A stretch of DNA of 64,000 bases from Cognatishimia sp. WU-CL00825 (GTDB lineage Bacteria; Pseudomonadota; Alphaproteobacteria; Rhodobacterales; Rhodobacteraceae), in the NCBI RefSeq assembly GCF_040364665.1, contig NZ_BAABWX010000002.1, forward strand, positions 62,001 through 126,000. Reading direction: 5' to 3'. Positions 32,291-40,795 of this stretch are shown here, one piece after another. Position numbers and translations under genes: made by a program. Position 1 is the first letter of the stretch; each line of letters starts with the position of its first letter. Under the pieces are notes generated by a model. It was not told the origin of the DNA. It made no database searches and worked only from the letters and a program-made list of their open reading frames with translations.

Positions 32291-33346
32291 TCAGAGATCT
32301 TGGCTGCACCGGACAAAATCATCTTTGGCGCGGGCCCAGACCGGTGCATTCAGATCCATTAGGGTCATTAAGGTTGGCAATAGCTGTTCCGCATAATCCT
32401 CGGAGCTCTCTAGTGGCAACATGGATGGCAGATTGTCGATGGCCATCACATCCAGAACAGGATCTTGCACGGCGCGAAACGCCGGGGCTGCCCAGGTTGT
32501 GGCGCGTTCATACAGTGGAACAGGGTTGTAATCGCTATCCGGGTCACAAGCCACATCGCCAATCGCCGAGAGCCTGCGTGGCTTGGCAGCCTCTTGGGCA
32601 GAGACAAAAACCGGAGTTCCTGGGCGTGCAAAAATGCAATTCATAAACAGAGCATGGTGCAGAATTTCGGGAAATGGCCCACCGGATTGCGTTTCAGCCA
32701 TGTCCCATTTCGTGACGGAGCAACCCAAAGCTTGCAAAAGATCTGCCGCCCCAGAGCCGACACGCCCCAGCGCCCCAATCACCAATGCGTCAGGATGTGC
32801 GACCTCTAGCGCGTTCAATTCGGCACGCAATTCAGTCAGCAGACTGTCTTTGTTTGGATAGGCAGACACCGGCCCGCAGATGGAATTATTTTGCTGCGCC
32901 ATCCAGCATTTCAAAGTAAGCGCCGCCCCGGCATAACCTGCCCAATACCCAAATGCCGCGACGCGTCGCCCGGCGTCATCCACCAGATACTCCAGATCGT
33001 ACAAGCAACCGCCCCCCGCTTTGAAACGCTGCAATAGGATGCGGCCGGAATGCTGCCCCTTAAAGGCATGTCCAAACATGATATGGCGGTGGCGTAAGGG
33101 AGTGCCGTCATCGGGCAATTCTTTCAGGCCAAATATAATCGCATCATCGGGGGCGTCAGGCCAGCTGTTCTCTGGCGCAATTTCACATCCAGCGGCGCGG
33201 TAACCCTCTATTGGTATAATACGGCTCGCACTTTCCTCGACGGTGACACGCAGGCCTTTGCGGATCAAGGCACCGGCGCCCTGCGGGGTTAGTCCAACCC
33301 GGTCTTCATTCTTGCGCTGCTCAGCGCGTATCCACAGATGTGCCAT
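32291..33346 (-). CDS. Saccharopine dehydrogenase (NAD+, lysine-forming type)
   Basis: 351 aa from the ATG at 33346, which has AAGGA upstream; the longer open frame has no support. The enzyme interconverts saccharopine with lysine and 2-oxoglutarate using NAD. N-terminal alanine dehydrogenase/PNT-like domain: MAHLWIRAEQRKNEDRVGLT, IFGLKELPDD, HIMFGHAFKGQ. C-terminal half carries a dinucleotide-binding stretch VIGALGRVGSGAADLLQALG. Such a stand-alone gene is common in this family of bacteria. No lysine pathway partner is adjacent, so catabolic versus other use is open. Confidence 0.85.
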   Translation of the reverse strand: MAHLWIRAEQRKNEDRVGLTPQGAGALIRKGLRVTVEESASRIIPIEGYRAAGCEIAPENSWPDAPDDAIIFGLKELPDDGTPLRHRHIMFGHAFKGQHSGRILLQRFKAGGGCLYDLEYLVDDAGRRVAAFGYWAGYAGAALTLKCWMAQQNNSICGPVSAYPNKDSLLTELRAELNALEVAHPDALVIGALGRVGSGAADLLQALGCSVTKWDMAETQSGGPFPEILHHALFMNCIFARPGTPVFVSAQEAAKPRRLSAIGDVACDPDSDYNPVPLYERATTWAAPAFRAVQDPVLDVMAIDNLPSMLPLESSEDYAEQLLPTLMTLMDLNAPVWARAKDDFVRCSQDL

Positions 33347-33410
33347 GATGATGTCCTTTTTTCCTAGTTCATAGCTAGCCGAGGCGATCGCAAAGATGCA
33401 AATAGGTTTC

Positions 33411-33520
33411 AGGGGCTTTGCCCCTCTCGTCGAAACCTGGTTTCGACGTTCACCCCGGGTATTTGGATCAAGCACAAGCGCTGGGTTTGTTCTTGACATA
33501 AATCCCCCCGCCGGAGGCTC
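33411..33520. repeat. Palindrome-rich intergenic element upstream of polA
   Basis: Between the saccharopine dehydrogenase gene and polA are several nested inverted repeats: AGGGGCTTTGCCCCT at 33411-33425; a perfect 10-bp inverted repeat with a one-base centre at 33428-33448 (arms CGTCGAAACC and GGTTTCGACG); and imperfect arms ATCAAGCACAA / TTTGTTCTTGACAT around 33477-33499. A shorter piece with TTCTTGACCCAAATACCC occurs at 51004-51021, so this may be a dispersed element of the genome. No coding potential is evident. Confidence 0.5.
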
Positions 33521-33607
33521 TTGGCTTCTGCATAAAGCCGCATTTCTACTCTGGCCGCGGGGACAGCCGCATGGCAAAAGAAATGGGAACAAAATGCGGA
33601 GCGCGAT

Positions 33608-36424
33608 ATGACCGGCACACCCGAAGCAACATTTGGCAAGGGCCACCATTTGCATTTAATCGATGGCTCGGCATTTATTTTTCGTGCCTATCATGCACTG
33701 CCTCCGCTGACACGCAAATCTGATGGCTTGCCGATTGGGGCTGTGGCAGGGTTTTGCAATATGTTGCACCGTTATGTCGAAGGCAACACAGGTCCGGATG
33801 CGCCGACCCATGTGGCGGTGATCTTTGATCATTCGGGTAAGACCTTTCGCAATGATCTGTATGATCTTTACAAGGCCAATCGTCCGCCTGCGCCAGAAGA
33901 CCTGCGGCCGCAATTTCCACTGACCCGAGATGCCACGCGGGCCTTTAATATCGCGTGCAAAGAGATCGAAGGGTTTGAGGCCGATGACATCATCGCCACA
34001 CTCGCCTGTCAGGCGCGTGATGCCGGTGGGCGGTGTACCATTATCAGTTCGGACAAAGACCTTATGCAGCTGGTGGGCGGCGGTGTCGAAATGCTGGACG
34101 CAATGAAAAACAAACGCATCGACAGCGACGGTGTGGTTGAGAAATTTGGCGTTGGCCCGGATCGTGTTGTCGATGTGCAGGCCTTGGCGGGCGACAGCGT
34201 TGATAATGTGCCCGGTGCGCCAGGGATCGGCATCAAAACCGCGGCGCTTCTGATCAACGAATATGGTGATTTGAATTCGCTGTTGGATCGAGCGGCGGAA
34301 ATCAAGCAACCAAAGCGGCGTCAGACTTTAATAGATAATCGTGACCAGATCGAACTGTCGCGCAGGTTGGTGCAGCTTGATTGTGATATGGACTTGGGTT
34401 TCACCATCGAGGAGCTGGAAGTCAGAGATCCGGAACCAGAGGTTTTGGTGGATTTCCTCGCGGAAATGGAATTTCGCACGCTGACCAAACGCATCGCGGA
34501 ACAAAAGGGCATAGAAGCGCCCGCCATTGCAGAGGCGCAGGCACCTGCCAGCCCGGCAGCCGAGGCTCCGCCAGATAAGCCCATTGATGTTGACGCCTAT
34601 GAGCACATTGTAGATGCCGCGGCACTAGAGGCATGGGTTGCCAAGGCGCATGGGCGGGGGTGGATTGCGGTGGATACCGAAACCACCGGCCTGAATGAAA
34701 TGCAGGTGGATCTGGTGGGAATTTCATTATGTGTTGAGGCGGGCGAGGCCTGTTATATTCCTCTGGCCCACAAGAAGGGCAACGCAGACGATTTGTTTGG
34801 CAGCGAGGAATTGGCTGAGGGGCAAATGGATCTGGATCAGGCATTGGCGATCTTAAAGCCGATGCTGGAAGACGAAGCCGTGATGAAGGTTTTTCAGAAC
34901 GCCAAATATGATTGCAAGATTTTCAAACGCTATGGGGTCAGTGTCGCGCCGATTGATGACACCATGTTGATGTCCTATGCGCTAAATGCGGGCATTCATA
35001 ACCATGGTATGGATGTGCTCAGCGAGAGCTATCTCAATCACAAGCCGATTTCGATCAAAACCCTGCTGGGCAGTGGGAAATCGGCGATCACCTTTGACAA
35101 GGTGCCGGTGGAGGATGCGGTGAAATATGCCGCCGAGGATGCGGATATCACCCTGCGTCTTTGGCAAAAATTCAAGCCACAACTGCATCAGAAACAGGTC
35201 ACCACGGTTTATGAAACCTTAGAGCGCCCGTTGGTGCCAGTTCTGACCGAGATGGAAATGCACGGGGTGAAAGTGGACCGGGATGCCCTTAGCCGTATGT
35301 CCAATGCCTTTGCGCAGAAAATGGCGCAATATGAGGCGGAGTTGCATGAGATTGCGGGCAAGCCGTTTAACGTACAATCGCCCGCCCAAGTCGGGCAAAT
35401 CATGTTCGAAGATCTGGAGTTGGAAGGCGGTAAGAAAACCAAATCCGGCCAATGGTCCACGCCTGCGGATGTGCTTGAAGATTTAGCGGCCAGCCATGAT
35501 TTCCCGCGCCGTGTGCTGGATTACCGCCAGCTGCAAAAGTTGAAATCGACTTATACGGATGCCTTGCAAGATCACATTGATCCAGATTCTGGCCGTGTGC
35601 ACACCTCGTATTTGCAAAGCGGGGCTAACACCGGGCGTATGGCGTCTAAAGATCCGAATTTGCAAAACATTCCAGTGCGCAGCGAGGAAGGCCGCCGCAT
35701 TCGCGAGGCCTTTGTGGCGGCTCCGGGCAATAAGCTGATCAGTCTGGATTATAGCCAGATTGAATTGCGTATTCTGGCGCATATCGCTGATATCGAGGCC
35801 CTAAAGCAGGCGTTTCGTGATGGGCATGACATTCACGCCATGACCGCCTCTGAGATGTTTGAGGTGCCGTTGGAAGAGATGACGCCGGATATTCGTCGTC
35901 AGGCCAAAGCCATAAACTTTGGCGTGATCTATGGCATTTCAGCCTTTGGGCTGGCGCGTAATCTGCACATCTCACGTGGCGACGCACAGGCGTTTATTAC
36001 CCGCTATTTTGAACGTTTCCCCGGCATTCGCACCTATATGGACGACACCAAGGCATTCGCCAAAGAGCATCTTTATGTGCAAACGCTGTTTGGGCGCAAA
36101 ATCAACATGCCGCAAATCAATGCTAAGGGGCCGCATGCAGGCTTTGCTGCGCGCGCCGCGATCAACGCGCCCATTCAGGGCACCGCTGCTGACATCATTC
36201 GCCGCGCCATGGTGCGTATGCCAGAGGCCATTAAAGACCTGCCCGCTAAAATGCTGCTGCAGGTCCACGATGAATTGATCTTTGAGGTGGCCGAAGATGC
36301 GGTGGACGAGACCATCGAGGTGGCGCGCGACATCATGCAAGGGGCGGCAGACCCAGCGATCAAGTTGGATGTGCCCTTGATTGTGGATGCGGGCATTGGC
36401 GACAATTGGGCCGAGGCGCATTAA
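33608..36424 (+). CDS. polA: DNA polymerase I
   Basis: 938 aa, full length. Residues about 1-310: 5'-3' exonuclease with acidic metal-binding sites (LIDGSAFIFRAYHALPPL; EGFEADDIIAT; ISSDKDLMQL). About 330-530: 3'-5' proofreading domain with intact DTETTGLNEM (ExoI). About 560-938: polymerase with motif A LISLDYSQIELRILAHIA, motif B RRQAKAINFGVIYGISAFGL, and motif C LLQVHDELIFEV. GGAG precedes the ATG. It acts in Okazaki-fragment processing and repair. All catalytic motifs are present. Confidence 0.98.
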   Translation: MTGTPEATFGKGHHLHLIDGSAFIFRAYHALPPLTRKSDGLPIGAVAGFCNMLHRYVEGNTGPDAPTHVAVIFDHSGKTFRNDLYDLYKANRPPAPEDLRPQFPLTRDATRAFNIACKEIEGFEADDIIATLACQARDAGGRCTIISSDKDLMQLVGGGVEMLDAMKNKRIDSDGVVEKFGVGPDRVVDVQALAGDSVDNVPGAPGIGIKTAALLINEYGDLNSLLDRAAEIKQPKRRQTLIDNRDQIELSRRLVQLDCDMDLGFTIEELEVRDPEPEVLVDFLAEMEFRTLTKRIAEQKGIEAPAIAEAQAPASPAAEAPPDKPIDVDAYEHIVDAAALEAWVAKAHGRGWIAVDTETTGLNEMQVDLVGISLCVEAGEACYIPLAHKKGNADDLFGSEELAEGQMDLDQALAILKPMLEDEAVMKVFQNAKYDCKIFKRYGVSVAPIDDTMLMSYALNAGIHNHGMDVLSESYLNHKPISIKTLLGSGKSAITFDKVPVEDAVKYAAEDADITLRLWQKFKPQLHQKQVTTVYETLERPLVPVLTEMEMHGVKVDRDALSRMSNAFAQKMAQYEAELHEIAGKPFNVQSPAQVGQIMFEDLELEGGKKTKSGQWSTPADVLEDLAASHDFPRRVLDYRQLQKLKSTYTDALQDHIDPDSGRVHTSYLQSGANTGRMASKDPNLQNIPVRSEEGRRIREAFVAAPGNKLISLDYSQIELRILAHIADIEALKQAFRDGHDIHAMTASEMFEVPLEEMTPDIRRQAKAINFGVIYGISAFGLARNLHISRGDAQAFITRYFERFPGIRTYMDDTKAFAKEHLYVQTLFGRKINMPQINAKGPHAGFAARAAINAPIQGTAADIIRRAMVRMPEAIKDLPAKMLLQVHDELIFEVAEDAVDETIEVARDIMQGAADPAIKLDVPLIVDAGIGDNWAEAH

Positions 36425-36478
36425 TTAACCCCCACCATGATGCCAAAAGCGCTGGAATGCCCGAATTGCTGATGTCGA

Positions 36479-36697
36479 TTAGGTGCCTGAACTGATCAGG
36501 TTCCTAATTTTCGCGGCCTTTTCAAAATGGTCCAATTTGTGGGTTTTGATCCACCATTCAGCCGCTTCCATAAGCAAATCGGGATCGTCATTTTTATTGG
36601 CAAAAAACGCATAGAAAGAGAGACCAACAGTCTCTCCTTTCTGGGCAATCTTCTTGTCACAAATTGCGATTGCCTTGGCTCTTAACGTGGCTCTCAT
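36479..36697 (-). CDS. DUF6500-type small protein
   Basis: 72 aa, soluble and basic, with a helical pattern (LRAKAIAICDKKIAQKGETV; EAAEWWIKTHKLDHFEKAAK). I believe it is the small family called DUF6500; its function is unknown. It lies alone between polA and a VOC protein, on the opposite strand from polA. Nothing suggests truncation. Confidence 0.65.
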   Translation of the reverse strand: MRATLRAKAIAICDKKIAQKGETVGLSFYAFFANKNDDPDLLMEAAEWWIKTHKLDHFEKAAKIRNLISSGT

Positions 36698-36790
36698 ATT
36701 GGGCCTGTATTTGATGCGGTCATGCGCGGATTACCTCTGATTGGATCATTCGGAACAGGTGATTGACACAAAGGCCAATCCCCTGACGCC

Positions 36791-37168
36791 TTAGCGCAGC
36801 TTGGAGAAGATCCCCAAAGAATTGCCAAAAGGATCAATGGCATATTGAAAGCGGCCAAAGGGCAGATCAATGATCGGTCCCACAATCTTGGCACCGGCGG
36901 CCTTGGCGCGGGCCACTGTGGCCTCTAGCGTATCAGGCGCATGCAAATGTACGCTAGGGCCTTCGCCATTTTGCGCAGGTTTCCCGGGGTAAATGTGACC
37001 GGCAACATCATCTTCACCCTGCTTTGGGAAGAACGATACCGGGTTAGGTCCCATCTCGTCTTGTTGCATTGGGGTGTCAAACACCGCGCCATAGAACGCC
37101 ATGCCTTGATCCATATCGGTCACCGGAATTTCGCACCAGACAACGGTGTCTTTTACGGGAAATGTCAT
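36791..37168 (-). CDS. VOC (glyoxalase/bleomycin-resistance fold) protein
   Basis: 125 aa from the ATG at 37168, which has AAGGAG upstream; an ATG at 37186 lacks this. One vicinal-oxygen-chelate domain with the usual paired beta-alpha modules: VVWCEIPVTDMDQGMAFYGA near the start and FGRFQYAIDPFGNSLGIFSK at the end. The substrate cannot be read from the sequence. It is divergent from the EamA exporter over 184 bp. Confidence 0.82.
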   Translation of the reverse strand: MTFPVKDTVVWCEIPVTDMDQGMAFYGAVFDTPMQQDEMGPNPVSFFPKQGEDDVAGHIYPGKPAQNGEGPSVHLHAPDTLEATVARAKAAGAKIVGPIIDLPFGRFQYAIDPFGNSLGIFSKLR

Positions 37169-37352
37169 TAGAAAACTCCTTTTCATCTGAGGTTTCTTCT
37201 AGCAGGCCCCCCTGTCAGTTTTTGGCAGTATGCTGGGCGATGTGGCTGGAAAACGGCAGGGGGTGGGTCGGAATCAGGACAGACGTCTTGCGTGGCATTG
37301 GGCACAATAATTGGGCGGTGGTATAGCGCTCCGCTTGCAAAGGTATTCTCAC

Positions 37353-38285
37353 ATGACTGACATCCTGGCGGTGCACGGTGTTAACGTGCTGAAGGGCAAT
37401 GCACTGGCCGTTGGTGCCATGGCGGCCTGGGCCATTTCGTTTCCTGCGGCAGAATTTCTGCTGCCAAATTGGGATGCATTGATGCTGACAACGTTGCGGT
37501 TTGCATTGGCGTTGGCGTTTATTGTGCCCCTATGGGCCATGGCCGAAGGCTGGCGCGCGGTTTGGCGCGCCCCTTGGGTGCGGGGTATTTTGGTCGGAGC
37601 ACCAACATTTGGCTGTGCGGTCTATCTGCTTTTGGTCTCGCAAAGCCTGACAGATGCGGTGACTGCAGCGATTTTGGCGGTGACTATGCCCATTGCGGGG
37701 GCCGCCATAGAAGTTGTCACAGGCGCGCGAAAACTGCGTCTGACATTCGTGTTTGGCTTGGCGCTGTCGTTGATTGGCGGGCTTGTTGCGACCGGTTCTG
37801 TGCAGGTCAATTCACTGGGGCTTGGTGCTTTGGCAATGTTGGTCTCTGTTTTCCTATATGCGCTTGGCAGCTACTTTTCGGTGCGCAGCTTTCCCGAACT
37901 GTCGCCTTATGGGCGTTCCGCCTTGCCTTTGATGGGTGGGCTTGTTTTGGCCGGGACAGCGGTTGTTGCCTTGCAGTTGACCGGACACGAAATATTGCCA
38001 CAACACAGGATCGATGGTGCTGAAATTGGCTTGATACTGATCTATACAATGGTGGGCCTTGGCCTGTCGCAAGTGCTTTGGGTGGCATCTGTGGGGCATT
38101 TGGGGGTGGCGGTCGCTTCGATCCATGTGAACGCGACCCCGTTTTACGTCATGTTGACTATGGTGATTTTGGGAGCCGCTTGGAATTGGCAACAGCCGCT
38201 GGGCGCAGCGATTGTGATCGCGGGCGTCGTGGTGGCGCAAAAACGCCGCCGCTCGATCACCCCTCCAGAAGTTCTTCCGAGGTGA
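37353..38285 (+). CDS. EamA/DMT-family transporter
   Basis: 310 aa from the ATG at 37353. Ten predicted membrane helices in two EamA repeats (first about 15-145, second about 155-300), the drug/metabolite transporter layout. Substrate unknown; relatives export amino acids, metabolites or drugs. It converges on the DUF1285 gene with a 29-bp overlap of the 3' ends, so no terminator separates them. Confidence 0.86.
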   Translation: MTDILAVHGVNVLKGNALAVGAMAAWAISFPAAEFLLPNWDALMLTTLRFALALAFIVPLWAMAEGWRAVWRAPWVRGILVGAPTFGCAVYLLLVSQSLTDAVTAAILAVTMPIAGAAIEVVTGARKLRLTFVFGLALSLIGGLVATGSVQVNSLGLGALAMLVSVFLYALGSYFSVRSFPELSPYGRSALPLMGGLVLAGTAVVALQLTGHEILPQHRIDGAEIGLILIYTMVGLGLSQVLWVASVGHLGVAVASIHVNATPFYVMLTMVILGAAWNWQQPLGAAIVIAGVVVAQKRRRSITPPEVLPR

Positions 38286-38862
38286 TAACAGGGAAGAACA
38301 CGCCATCAGACCACAGGCCAAACCAGCTTTGGCCTTTGACGTCAAAATGACTGCCCAATTCGATCAACCGATAGAAACTTTTGCGATCAATCAACGCCTC
38401 TAGGTTGGCGCGGATCAGAATATAGGGCGACGGCTCTCCGGTTTCTGGGTCGCGCTGCACGCGAATGGGGTGGTCTGGGCCTGCGGTTGCAAAATCACCG
38501 ACATGGGTTTCAAACTTTAAACATTGCGCCTCTCCCTGTCCTGACACCTCAAAATCGGTGGCCACAAAGGGGGCATCTTCGACGGTGATTCCCACCTTTT
38601 CGACGGGTGTGACCAAAAAATATGCGTCGCCGTCTTTGCGCAAAATTGACGAAAACAGCTTAACCAGCCCAAATCGGCCGATGGGTGTGCCCAAATAAAA
38701 CCAAGTGCCGTCCCGGGCAATGCGCATGTCCAGATCGCCGCAAAACGGTGGATTCCACTTGTGAACCGGCGGCAAGCCCTTGCCTTGCACGGCCTGCGCC
38801 GAGGCCGCGATACCATCTGCCGAGGGGTTTACAACATTTTGTGACGTCATTGTTTTTGCCAT
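38257..38862 (-). CDS. DUF1285 protein
   Basis: 201 aa, no membrane segments. Recognised by the pattern CGDLDMRIARDGTWFYLGTP, RFGLVKLFSSILRKDGDAYF, and VTPVEKVGITVEDAPFVATD. The family is widespread in proteobacteria; structures suggest a regulatory or nucleotide-related role but no function is settled. A second in-frame ATG is at 38850. Divergent from the MoxR operon over 56 bp. Its 3' end overlaps the EamA gene. Confidence 0.85.
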   Translation of the reverse strand: MAKTMTSQNVVNPSADGIAASAQAVQGKGLPPVHKWNPPFCGDLDMRIARDGTWFYLGTPIGRFGLVKLFSSILRKDGDAYFLVTPVEKVGITVEDAPFVATDFEVSGQGEAQCLKFETHVGDFATAGPDHPIRVQRDPETGEPSPYILIRANLEALIDRKSFYRLIELGSHFDVKGQSWFGLWSDGVFFPVITSEELLEG

Positions 38863-38918
38863 TTCCGCTGCAAGCGATACACTTCGCCTAAGTATATATA
38901 GAAAGCAGGAGATTTGTC

Positions 38919-39926
38919 ATGAGCGATCCCGACAAGCTTGTATCAGAAATCGAAACTTTGGGAGAAAAGTTGCAAGCCGCCAAGGCTGCGATTTCCGGGC
39001 GCTTTATTGGTCAGGACCGGGTGGTTGATCTGACACTGGCTGCTTTGTTGTGTGGTGGGCATGCTTTGCTGATCGGCTTGCCGGGTCTTGGTAAAACGCG
39101 TCTGGTTGAAACCTTGTCTACTGTGATGGGGCTGCAGGGCAATCGCGTGCAATTCACCCCGGATTTGATGCCCGCAGATATTCTTGGGTCCGAGATCCTT
39201 GAGAAAGCCAAAGGCGGATCGCGGGCCTTTCGCTTTGTGCCGGGGCCGATTTTTTGCCAGCTTTTGATGGCAGATGAAATCAACCGTGCCAGCCCGCGTA
39301 CCCAATCGGCACTGTTGCAGGCGATGCAAGAACACAAAGTCACAGTGGCAGGTGAAGACCGTCCGCTTGATGCGCCGTTTCATGTGTTGGCCACACAGAA
39401 CCCAATAGAGCAAGAGGGGACTTATCCCTTGCCAGAGGCCCAATTGGATCGGTTTCTGGTGCAGATCAATGTGCCCTATCCAGATCGCCAGACCGAACGC
39501 GATATTCTGATTTCAACCACCGGTGTGGAACAGTCAGATATTCCGCAGGTCTTTGCCAGTGAAGATTTGATTGCCGCTCAGGAATTGTTGCGCCGCATGC
39601 CGGTTGGCGAAAGCGTGATGGAGTTGATCCTTGATATTGTGCGGGCCTGTCGCCCGGACGATGAAACCGCCAGCACGCGCATACGTGATGTTGTGGCCTG
39701 GGGGCCGGGGCCACGGGCAGCACAGGCCTTTATGATGACGGTACGCGCCTGGGCTTTGCTTGATGGGCGTTTGTCCCCATCGGCTGCAGACGTGCTTGAT
39801 TTGGCCAGTCCTGTCTTGCGGCACCGAATGGCATTGAACTTTGCCGCGCGCGCCCGCGGCGAAGACTTGGGGACACTGATCCAAGAAATTGTTGCCAGCA
39901 AAGGCCAATCCGAGGCCGCCGCGTGA
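38919..39926 (+). CDS. MoxR-family AAA+ ATPase
   Basis: 335 aa. MoxR ATPases act as chaperones that, with von Willebrand/DUF58 proteins, mature or insert protein complexes. Walker A is GLPGLGKT at about residues 53-60; Walker B is LLMADEINRASPRTQSALLQ; sensor I ATQNPIEQEGTYPLPEAQLD; sensor II-type arginines follow. AGGAG lies before the ATG. First gene of a four-gene operon with overlapping starts. Confidence 0.95.
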   Translation: MSDPDKLVSEIETLGEKLQAAKAAISGRFIGQDRVVDLTLAALLCGGHALLIGLPGLGKTRLVETLSTVMGLQGNRVQFTPDLMPADILGSEILEKAKGGSRAFRFVPGPIFCQLLMADEINRASPRTQSALLQAMQEHKVTVAGEDRPLDAPFHVLATQNPIEQEGTYPLPEAQLDRFLVQINVPYPDRQTERDILISTTGVEQSDIPQVFASEDLIAAQELLRRMPVGESVMELILDIVRACRPDDETASTRIRDVVAWGPGPRAAQAFMMTVRAWALLDGRLSPSAADVLDLASPVLRHRMALNFAARARGEDLGTLIQEIVASKGQSEAAA

Positions 39927-40795
39927 GCGCAGAACCACATCTGCGGCGACGGGCCGAAGCGGCCGCTGCAAGATTGCCGCCTTTGTTGGCGCGCGCCCAA
40001 CACCTGGCCAACACCGTGCTGTTAGGCGACCATGGTCGCCGTCGGGCGGGCATGGGCGATGATTTCTGGCAATATCGTCCAGTGCAACCCGGAGACAGTT
40101 ACCGGATGATTGATTGGCGGCGCTCTGCCAAATCCGAGGCGCAGTTTGTGCGCCAAAAAGAGTGGCAAATTGTGCAATCTGTGACGCTTTGGGTCGATAA
40201 CGCCGCCTCGATGTCCTATTCCAGCACCAGCCAAGTGCCACCAAAATCTGATCGCGCCCAAGTGTTGGCATTGGCAATCTCGATCCTGTTGATCCGTGCC
40301 GGTGAACGGGTTGGCATGGCCGGCACAAACCTGCCGCCAAGGCGTGGGGATCAACAGATCTGGCGCCTTTCCGAAGCGCTGCTGGCTGAAGGAGATGCAG
40401 ATTTCGGCGTGCCCGAAGCACGGGCGATGATTCCCCATACGCGGGCATTGTTTGTGTCAGACTTCCTGGGGGATTTTTCGCAAACCGAACTGGCACTGGC
40501 CAAGGCCTCAGACCGTGGGGTGCGTGGAGTATTGCTGCAAATCCTGGATCCGGCTGAGCAAGATTTTCCGTTTCAGGGCCGCGCGATATTTGAGTCTATG
40601 CAGGCCAAAATTGATCATGAGACCCGCAAGGCAAGCGATCTGCGTGATCGCTATGTAGCGCGCTTGAACGAACGTAAACTTGCGTTGAAAAACCTCGCAC
40701 GCGCAACAGGGTGGCAATATGAATGCCACCTGACCAATGCCCCTGTTCAACAGGCGCTCTTGTGGTTGTATAATGCTTTGGAACGGGGGCGTTGA
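39923..40795 (+). CDS. DUF58 protein, MoxR partner
   Basis: 290 aa, start GTG at 39923 overlapping the MoxR stop (GTGA). The DUF58 core is clear: GRRRAGMGDDFWQYRPVQPG, DSYRMIDWRRSAKSEAQFVR, and a vWA-like segment VTLWVDNAASMSYSS with a DxxxS-type start. DUF58 proteins normally pair with MoxR and membrane Bat-like proteins, as here. No membrane helix was seen, so it is probably cytosolic. Confidence 0.92.
   Translation: MSAEPHLRRRAEAAAARLPPLLARAQHLANTVLLGDHGRRRAGMGDDFWQYRPVQPGDSYRMIDWRRSAKSEAQFVRQKEWQIVQSVTLWVDNAASMSYSSTSQVPPKSDRAQVLALAISILLIRAGERVGMAGTNLPPRRGDQQIWRLSEALLAEGDADFGVPEARAMIPHTRALFVSDFLGDFSQTELALAKASDRGVRGVLLQILDPAEQDFPFQGRAIFESMQAKIDHETRKASDLRDRYVARLNERKLALKNLARATGWQYECHLTNAPVQQALLWLYNALERGR

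Noticed and set aside
39534..40496. 320-aa frame opposite the MoxR and DUF58 genes
   Set aside because: Antisense shadow of two well-supported genes with abnormal composition and no motifs.
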